Part shown: in pieces, positions 57,901-64,000 of the stretch
How positions within the stretch are numbered: the stretch's first letter is position 1
How the letters are laid out: each line of letters opens with the position of its first letter
Origin: Hydractinia symbiolongicarpus
Taxonomy: Eukaryota > Cnidaria > Hydrozoa > Anthoathecata > Hydractiniidae
Length of the DNA: 64,000 nt
Direction of reading: 5' to 3'
Assembly (NCBI RefSeq): GCF_029227915.1
Contig: NC_079887.1
Span: 9,052,001 to 9,116,000 of the forward strand
Program-made: the position numbers and the translations under genes
The notes under the pieces: generated by a model
The model's input: the letters and a program-made list of their open reading frames with translations, nothing else
What the model was told of the DNA's origin: nothing
The model's database searches: none

Positions 57901-58515
57901 TTGCCGAAGCTTCGTATTTCAGAGCTGTAGATTCGGAAAGACGAAATAAAACGGACACAGATTCCAGAAAGAGAGAGTTGTGTGTGGCACCAGAGGAAAG
58001 ACCGTCTCGAGAAGAAACAATTGAAAACTCCCGCCTAAAATAAATTCAATTACTTTTTGTACTTTCTATATATTATGCTCACTCGAAATATTTTGTAAAC
58101 ACTCGGCATCCACCTCGAGAACATGCACGTGTACTCCTACTGTATATTTTTAATTTTACGTAGTGGTGGAGACAGACATTACTACTCATTTTCATCATTG
58201 ATTAATTTCTAGCTCAAGAATTTCATCAGCGTTTTAAGTTTCGCAGGGGGTAAAGAAATGCTATTATATTTTCACATAATCGGGTTTTTACGCATTACTA
58301 GATGACGTCATTCAGTCCCAGATTGCCAAAGTTATCATTATCGGAACTCGAGATGGCGACAGGCTGCACACTTCTTTATATCAAATATTCTTAAACTTTT
58401 GATGGCAATATAGCATATAGGTAATATTTGAGCTAAATAAATGTTTTTCTTAAATACTGTATTAATATAAGTCGATTTAGGCAAACTTTTTTGTGGCGAG
58501 AGGTATGCTTTAATG
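54945..58515 (+). mobile_element. Kolobok-like THAP transposon, about 3.6 kb, decayed
   Basis: Inverted ends of about 45 bp: TACCTCCCGCCACAAAAAAAGT near 54950-54975 and the counterpart ACTTTTTTGTGGCGAGAGGTA near 58483-58505. The coding content runs on plus from a THAP domain (55264) to about 58040. THAP domain plus this coding order fits Kolobok-type transposons, which target TTAA; TTAA is present at the right edge (CTTTAATG) but not clearly at the left. Confidence 0.65.
55264..58043 (+). pseudogene. THAP-domain transposase (Kolobok-like), interrupted
   Basis: Starts MSCAMPNCYN at 55264. THAP ligands: C3, C8, C50, H53 (VICDEHFTPECF). Later blocks, separated by intron-like or damaged gaps: LEGKLFLVFEKNLEEL with CNTCGSPIS and TCLSGCKTKWSSQP (zinc-finger-like, 55822-56225), AAGEMAAIPFSKLKCFAFIL (about 56320-56390), IFPEIYKAWDKHQQQLL, CDSPGHNATYRTVSAMDVAT (about 56620-56680), MEKSGFIRTVDNL with LILTDRHIQI and FDPWHILKNILKK (56828-57015), NGNPKELIERLAEIYF (about 57250-57300) and MSTAGLEIFHSLKIRFLPKS (57558-57617). 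Asp in SPGH and in TDRH may be catalytic. Stops in the later blocks show decay; some gaps have AG/GT and could be real introns. Confidence 0.6.
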
Positions 58516-58795
58516 CTTTGTAATAAAACATTTTTTTTCTATTTTTAAGTTAAATTCTGCTCATATAGAAATATCAGATCTTTTTAATTTGTAATTTGTA
58601 TAATATTTACAGTTTAACTAGGTTAAAACAAGAAACAAGGAAAGGTTATATTAAGTGCAGATTTTCAGGAATACAGGACATACAGGACAATTAATCAAAA
58701 TACAGGACAATACAAGACACTTTTGACAAATACAGGGCGTGTGGGAGACCTGCCTTTACTTCCTTCACATTATCGACTTTACCGCAACTTTCTGT

Positions 58796-58920
58796 TGCAC
58801 TGTGGTATCACATGATTTTAAATCGCTACACTGTGGTATCACGTGATTTTAAAATGCCACACTGTGGTATCACATAATTTTAAAACGCCACAGTGGTATC
58901 ACGTGATTTTTAAACGCCAA
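58796..58920. repeat. tandem repeat of about 30-34 bp, four copies
   Basis: Unit close to ACTGTGGTATCACGTGATTT plus TAAAACGCCAC. The CACGTG E-box core is present in two or three of the units (others have CACATGA or CACATAA). Confidence 0.85.
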
Positions 58921-58951
58921 AGATGTTATTCTTATAAAAAACAAACATAAA

Positions 58952-59302
58952 CAACCTCGTACTCTCACAACTTACGAAAAGTGAAATATAAAGAGGGCGT
59001 TGAGGAAAAAAAGAAGCTTATCGTATAAAACCTTTTTGGTAATTTCATTTCAAAAGGAAAATATATACAAGATTATCTCAACCGTGAAATCATTACATCA
59101 ACTAAGCCAGCAAAATAAGTTTTGCACAGACCGAGAGCATTTCTAAACTATACAATGTTATATCGTCCGAATATAAATTTACAATAAAGTTCTGTTTTCT
59201 AATAAAAGCCGTTGGTGCGTGCAGTTTTAAAAAACAACTGCTAAAAGAACTCATCCTTTGCTGTTCCTAGAACAGAAAGTAATGACAGAGGGTACGAGGT
59301 TG
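58952..59302. mobile_element. foldback-family element with CAACCTCG ends
   Basis: CAACCTCGTACTCTC on the left is inverted as GAGGGTACGAGGTTG on the right (one gap or mismatch), 351 bp apart. It may be a longer member of the family, or two solo ends. Confidence 0.4.
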
Positions 59303-60376
59303 ATAACATTCAGTTTTTGCACTGACACAATCTAATCAATCATCAAGATTGATGATTGAAGATGCAATCTCCCAATAAGCACTCACAAACACACACGCTT
59401 TGCTAACCACTCTCCTCCGCTACGTCACACTATCACTTCAGTATAGCACACGAGAGACACGGCGGAGGAGAATGTGTAGTTACTACAATAAATACTACCA
59501 TTGTTTACACGAGAGTTAAAACTTTAAAATTTTCTTAGGAGGGATACAAAATCAATTTTTAAAAAATACTAAATTAATATTTATAATGTCTTAAATTCGA
59601 AAAGTAGGGCACAATATATATATATTTATATGCCAAATACATTTGTAACTCCACTCACAGTAATGTACAGTCATAGATCAAAATCGAGGACAGGGGTGAA
59701 ACTTAACATTAAGAAAAAAACAAAAAGTTCAAAACATGTTTTTCTTGAGCTCATGATTGACTAATAAGTTTCGCGATTCTTTGGCCTCTAGCATTGTTTT
59801 CTACGATTAAAGAAGGCAATCTCACAATAGCTTCGCTATTTTATCAGGTTACTTGAAAATAAGAAAAAACCCGTCAAAATTGCAAATAAGACAACTAAAA
59901 TATAAAAGTTAGCTCAACTAAAAATAAATCCACAAAAACAACAGAGTTTGACAGAATTTTAAAATCTGTTTTCTATTTTTATTATTAAGTATTTAATTTT
60001 ATTACTTTTTAATTTCTCTTCATTTACTTTTTTCCAGAAGGAAAAAAAAGAAAAGGATTTCAGGGTAAAAATTTAACAATGGGTAAAGTTCCCCTCGTAC
60101 TATTCAATTGTATTCATCTATCATACAAAGATATTCAGTTATCTACAAAATAAACCGTCGCGCAACAAGTGGAGTTCGTTAAAATAAATATAGCCAATAA
60201 GGTTAGCACCGTAACATAAATAACGTTGGAAAATTGAATACATTAAGCTGGTACACCCGAAATGTACCGACATCAAGACAAATGTACCGACATTAAGACA
60301 AAAAGTTTTAAGCAAGTTTTCGTTTTTTCTGTCTGGTTTAAAGCGAGTTATTCACCATACACCAAGTAACGTTGTG
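59303..60376. other. intergenic region downstream of MED13
   Basis: AT-rich; a short palindrome (TCAATCATCAA / TTGATGATTGA) at about 59336-59359 is the only structure seen. It should contain the MED13 3' UTR. Confidence 0.4.
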
Positions 60377-60512
60377 TTACGTCGTAAGGGCGCGGAGTAT
60401 CTCCTGAGTTGTTAGACTAGTTCGTGCATGTACAGGTAAACACGAGCGTCGGCTGCCGGTTGCCGGGTCAACGTTTAGCCAAGATAACATATCAAAACGT
60501 TCAAGTATAAAC
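60377..60512 (-). CDS. MED13: MED13, last exon
   Basis: Acceptor TTATTCAG above 60512 and stop TAA at 60377-60379. The first base completes a Lys codon, then FILERFDMLSWLNVDPATGS and RRSCLPVH, which is strongly diagnostic for the extreme C-terminus of MED13/MED13L, the Mediator kinase-module subunit that links CDK8, cyclin C and MED12 to core Mediator in the nucleus. The final residues (ARTSLTTQEILRALTT) differ from the usual hydrophobic end. Confidence 0.88.
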
Positions 60513-60647
60513 CTGAATAAGTAAGACAAGCAAATTAATTGCACAGGTTTTCCATTATGCAATAACAAAGTCAAAATAAAAAGAACGATTTTCGTGTTTT
60601 AAAGGAAAGATATATTATGCAGAAACTTGGAACTACTGAAGTCTTAC

Positions 60648-60736
60648 TTCATAACTTCCAAATAATTTTTGCTATCCAGTGGATGTCCATTTTTCATTGA
60701 CTGTTGATTAGATGTCATGTGAACATGTAACTCAGA
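60648..60736 (-). CDS. MED13: MED13, penultimate exon
   Basis: 89 bp; acceptor CCCTCATAG above 60736, donor GTAAGA below 60648. Reads SELHVHMTSNQQ and NGHPLDSKNYLEVM, matching the block before the C-terminal motif in MED13. Phase 0 start fits the phase 0 end of the 61330-61979 exon; it ends with two bases of the Lys codon completed by the last exon. No long open frame marks this exon; it was found by phase and conservation. Confidence 0.8.
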
Positions 60737-61329
60737 CTATGAGGGACAAAATAAGAAGAAGTCAATATTGCAGCAATATATACAGTGAATATGTTTTTAT
60801 ATTACAAATGTATATTAACATGCACCAATCAGAAAACAACGAAGTATGCTTAAACAAACAAACAAATAAACAAACAAACACAACAAACAATATCCAGTGA
60901 CTAATTTGCAAGTTTCAACTTCGAGCATAAAATTTGATAAAATACGATTTATTTCATTTTTGTGCCACGGAGACATGAAGCAACTTTTTCTGGCGATAGT
61001 AACAAATTTACACTATCGCCTAAAAATGTTAACTTGTGTTATCAGGCTAGCTACTCGTTGCTTACAGCATTTTTTGGTTACTCGCAGCATGTTTTTTTTT
61101 CAGTAACAAGATACAAAATCAAATGTATTTGATTAACAAAAAATAACCTGTTGCTAAAAAAATTCTTTGTGTCGTGTCTTAAGAAATGAAAGGATTACAA
61201 AGGCAGGTTTATATTCCTAGGTTCTAACTAATTAAAACAACAAACAGCAAACTATATTCCAAAAACATCGGGTAATTTTATAATATAAAAAAAAGCAAGA
61301 TATATGGAACGAAAAAACAAGATACATAC
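60737..61329 (-). other. MED13 intron
   Basis: 593 bp. The expected segment with Trp-Phe-Trp that precedes the HVHM block in other MED13 proteins is not found here. Simple AAAC repeats at 60855-60885. The plus-strand frames at 60712-60900 and 60897-61106 have no support. Confidence 0.5.
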
Positions 61330-61979
61330 CTTTATCACTTGAGGTCTACCGTTACTGTCAGTATCTGCTTCCACAGCTGTGCCAGACAACAAAAAACCAA
61401 TGGCAAGTCGACCTTTGTATTCACTTGAGTCAGAAACTTGTACATTTTTTGTTGGCGATGCCATAAACATTTGCTTGTTAGGAATAGGTTGAAAAGGGGA
61501 CAGTGAAGGCATCGGCGCATTGGCTTGATACGGAGGCGACAAAAGCTTCGTGATTTCGCTTGGCGGTGACGTCTGAAAGATGGACGCATCCGATGGTGAA
61601 GGAAACATAGGTAGCATCCCATGGAGGGTATCACGATCTGGATCATCATCAAAAGAGGTGTTTATCAATGAGGAGTTCTCATATCCATGAAAATTCGAGT
61701 TTTTCGAAGGTGCACGTGTCGAATGCAATTTAGGGGATGTCATGACAAAAACTCTGCTTTTTATAGTATCTAAATTGCGTTGTCTTTTAAGAGGTAACAG
61801 TTTAATATCACTCTGAAGATTTATCGTGCACAGTGAGATGCTTTTCACGGTGGCTTGACCTGTTCTTCTTTGATTAGCCGCACAAGGTGCACATACATCT
61901 ACGGGAGGTGACATTGGTCGACTGTTTGGCGTGCAAGGAACAGCTGCTTGAATTTCTTTTTGTATTAACGTCTGTAGTT
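61330..61979 (-). CDS. MED13: MED13, exon with Ser/Pro-rich region and LALGY-like block
   Basis: 650 bp; acceptor TGTATTTAG, donor GTATGT. Continues from the previous exon as LRELQTLIQKEI, then a Ser/Pro-rich linker (NSRPMSPPVDV, FPSPSDASIFQTSPPSE, MPSLSPFQPIPN) and the conserved RLAIGFLLSGTAVEAD, which corresponds to the conserved strand that follows the linker in MED13. Ends GRPQVIK in phase 0. Confidence 0.8.
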
Positions 61980-62085
61980 CTAAATACAAAAAATTAGTTT
62001 GTAAGAACAACAAAACGATAAAACAAACAGGAAAGCATATAAAAACAAAAGCCAGGAATCAGCAAAGAAATATCTGTTCATCTAC

Positions 62086-62225
62086 CTCGCAGTTCCATGT
62101 GGCCAACATCACCAAGTTTACTCAGTACAACTCTCCACGAACTAACACTGTATGATATCACACCAGTTATAAACTCCCATAGTTTTCTTAAAGCTATACT
62201 CCAAATCGAAGATTTTTTGCTTCTT
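62086..62225 (-). CDS. MED13: MED13, exon with LRKLWEF / SSWRVVLSKLG block
   Basis: 140 bp; acceptor TTTCTTTCTAG above 62225, donor GTAGAT below 62086. Reads RRSKKSSIWSIALRKLWEFI and SSWRVVLSKLGDVGHMELRE across the joins, a hallmark of the C-terminal (PIWI-like) domain of MED13. Reading phases agree with both neighbours. Confidence 0.88.
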
Positions 62226-62705
62226 CTAGAAAGAAAAAAAACTGTTAGGGAAACAGTTTGCTACGTTTGTAAAAAATAATAATTAGACATTGTACAGATT
62301 AGGTTCGCATTGCATTGAATACATGGCAGTAGTTTTTGTTAAAAAAAGAAAGATGCTGCCATTCGTTAGCAATCTAAAAAAACTGAGGCGCAAAATTCCC
62401 AATGACCGGCTAACAGATTTATTTGTGGAAAAATCCGTAAAAAAACTTTTACAGATTAAAAGTAGTATTTCCCTTGCTTAATATAGTAACAGTTGCAAAA
62501 AAATAAGTTACGATTACGGAATACACCATTTCCTTTGACTTTTTCAGTTTTATCCTGAGAAAAAAATAAACTATCTACATCGTTCATGATAACCATTGAG
62601 ACAAGATTCCCAGCCTCAAGTGCATAATGTTATCGAATGGCCACCTAATGTTCTATAAACGTACTCAAGGTTAGGGAAACTCCTAATCAAATTTAGTATG
62701 TATAC

Positions 62706-62953
62706 CTTTTCGGGTAAGTTATCTTTATCAAACTTGTTTCGTGAAGTTCGCCTGCTTGATCAGTACACGTCACAATCAACCACTGCTCGTCAGTGGAGAT
62801 ACCATAGCAACAAAATAGAGTATTGACATTACTTTCTTTGAGTTGAAGTGCTGAATTTGCAACACTGGAGTGAGTTTGGTTTTTCAGATATTCTGTTGGT
62901 ATTGATAAAATGAAAGGTGGAAGATAAACATATGGCGGTAAGTTATTCTCAAC
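62706..62953 (-). CDS. MED13: MED13, exon with DEQWLIVTCTDQAGEL block
   Basis: 248 bp; acceptor TTTTAG above 62953, donor GTATAC below 62706. Reads PPYVYLPPFILSIPTEYL, LFCCYGISTDEQWLIVTCTD and QAGELHETSLIKI, very typical of MED13. Ends two bases into an Arg codon completed by the next exon. Confidence 0.9.
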
Positions 62954-63413
62954 CTAAAACAAAGAAATGACAATATTATATGATAAAAAAACGTCAAAAA
63001 CAATAAGGAGGTAAGCATTTGAAGAGTTAACACTGGGACTGATTTCCGCAACACTATAAACATCCAAATAATCAAATACATGGCTATTTACGCTATTTAT
63101 TTCCCCAGCAGTAAATTTGATGAGATAAATAACTTCAACAAAAACGAAAATATTTTATTTATAACAAAAAAAATGAATAAATAAATAAAAAAAAATAACA
63201 GACATAAACAAAAGACAGTTTCAGAAAAACTTTTATCCAGGAGTTTTCTCATTTTTTCAACTTTTATATTTTACCTCCAGAATTTTTAAGGAGTTTACAG
63301 GAGTAATGACTACCATGTCAAATATGTCAAATTCCTACTCGATGTGCAAATAATGTTCTATAAAAGCACATATAACGCGTTACAAGAATTTTTTTTCCAC
63401 GCAGCTAACATAC

Positions 63414-63620
63414 CTGTCTTCTTCGGACTAAATTATCTCTATAATTACAAACTCCAAATCCCGTCATGCACTTGTCAGTTTTTTTAATCCATGTCATAGG
63501 ATTGCCACGACATCTGGAATATACACTCAGTGCAAGCTCTTTCAATTCAGAATTGTGCGTGCCACTATTATTTGAGCTTGTGTTGAGATTAAGTTGCAAT
63601 ATTTGTTCTAACGGAATCAC
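63414..63620 (-). CDS. MED13: MED13, exon entering from beyond the right edge
   Basis: 207 bp, phase 0-0; acceptor TTATCTGCAG above 63620, donor GTATGT below 63414. Reads VIPLEQILQLN, LKELALSVYSRCRGNP and CMTGFGVCNYRDN, matching the region where MED13 proteins have a Leu-Ala-x-Ser-Val-Tyr block and a TGFG block. The remaining, much larger N-terminal part of MED13 must lie right of 64000. Confidence 0.85.
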
Positions 63621-64000
63621 CTGCAGATAAATATTATAGGAAAGATAGAAACATTAAAATGAAATAACTAAAAAAAGAAAATAGAAAAAGATAATTCAGA
63701 AAATATGCATGCACATGAATTTACACACACGGAAAGAAACACGGAAAGAAAAATGATCAACATTAATGCAAGAGTTTTACATAAATGAAAAGTAGCAGAT
63801 GTGCAATTCTTGGAAGCAATCTGTAGTTTTTAGTTGGCGATACAATACTCAGCATATTTACCAAAATACAAAATGTCAAAATACAAACAGTAGTCTAACG
63901 ATGAAATATTTTGTTTTGGTGATTGAATATTTTGTCCAAAATCAGACAAGCTAATTTTAAAACCCAAATCGATCCGACTTAATTTTAGGTAAAGTTTCCA
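63621..64000 (-). other. MED13 intron at right edge
   Basis: No exon recognised in the last 380 bp; it ends inside the MED13 gene. Confidence 0.5.

Noticed and set aside
58796-58920. CRISPR array
   Set aside because: The units are adjacent tandem copies without unique spacers, in a eukaryotic context.

Overview
The window looks like AT-rich nuclear DNA of a cnidarian, most likely a hydrozoan; the species cannot be fixed from sequence alone. The evidence is split genes with GT/AG introns and conserved animal proteins (malectin, MED13), together with CR1/L2-like retrotransposons, THAP-type and PIF/Harbinger DNA transposons, a decayed Polinton-like element, a tRNA-derived SINE and many short foldback elements. 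No bacterial-type features (operons, CRISPR arrays, ribosome-binding sites) were seen.

Layout. 0.6-2.7 kb: a broken LINE on + ending in a 218-bp (GAT)n tract. 3.2-9.9 kb: a minus-strand gene with a signal-peptide exon (9873-9924) followed by four immunoglobulin-like exons (5178 down to 3182), all in phase 1, with its 3' end outside the window. 14.8-19.5 kb: a four-exon malectin gene (minus). 23.6-31.2 kb: a five-exon RING-finger gene (minus) whose last intron holds a LINE with a PHD finger, a 2A-like motif and an intact reverse transcriptase, but with most of its endonuclease deleted. 34.9-37.0 kb: a PIF/Harbinger transposase remnant beside a 1.6-kb THAP element with long inverted ends. 37.8-39.1 kb: a single-exon carbohydrate sulfotransferase (minus). 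About 43-51.7 kb: Polinton-like debris (family B DNA polymerase, HNH endonuclease and other fragments). 52.3-53.0 kb: an intronless divergent Ras-like GTPase (minus). 54.9-58.5 kb: a decayed Kolobok-like THAP transposon. 60.4-63.6 kb: the last six exons of MED13 (minus), which continues past the right edge.

All the host genes I could model lie on the minus strand. Exon joins were checked by reading phase, and every join stated here keeps the frame. The host genes show no obvious common pathway. The most interesting host locus is the receptor-like Ig gene, whose architecture (secretion signal plus serial phase 1-1 Ig exons) recalls invertebrate allorecognition or immune receptors. The rest of the interest is in the mobile DNA: a retrotransposon with a 2A-like motif, a two-ORF THAP element, a Polinton-like relic and several small inverted-repeat families present in more than one copy.
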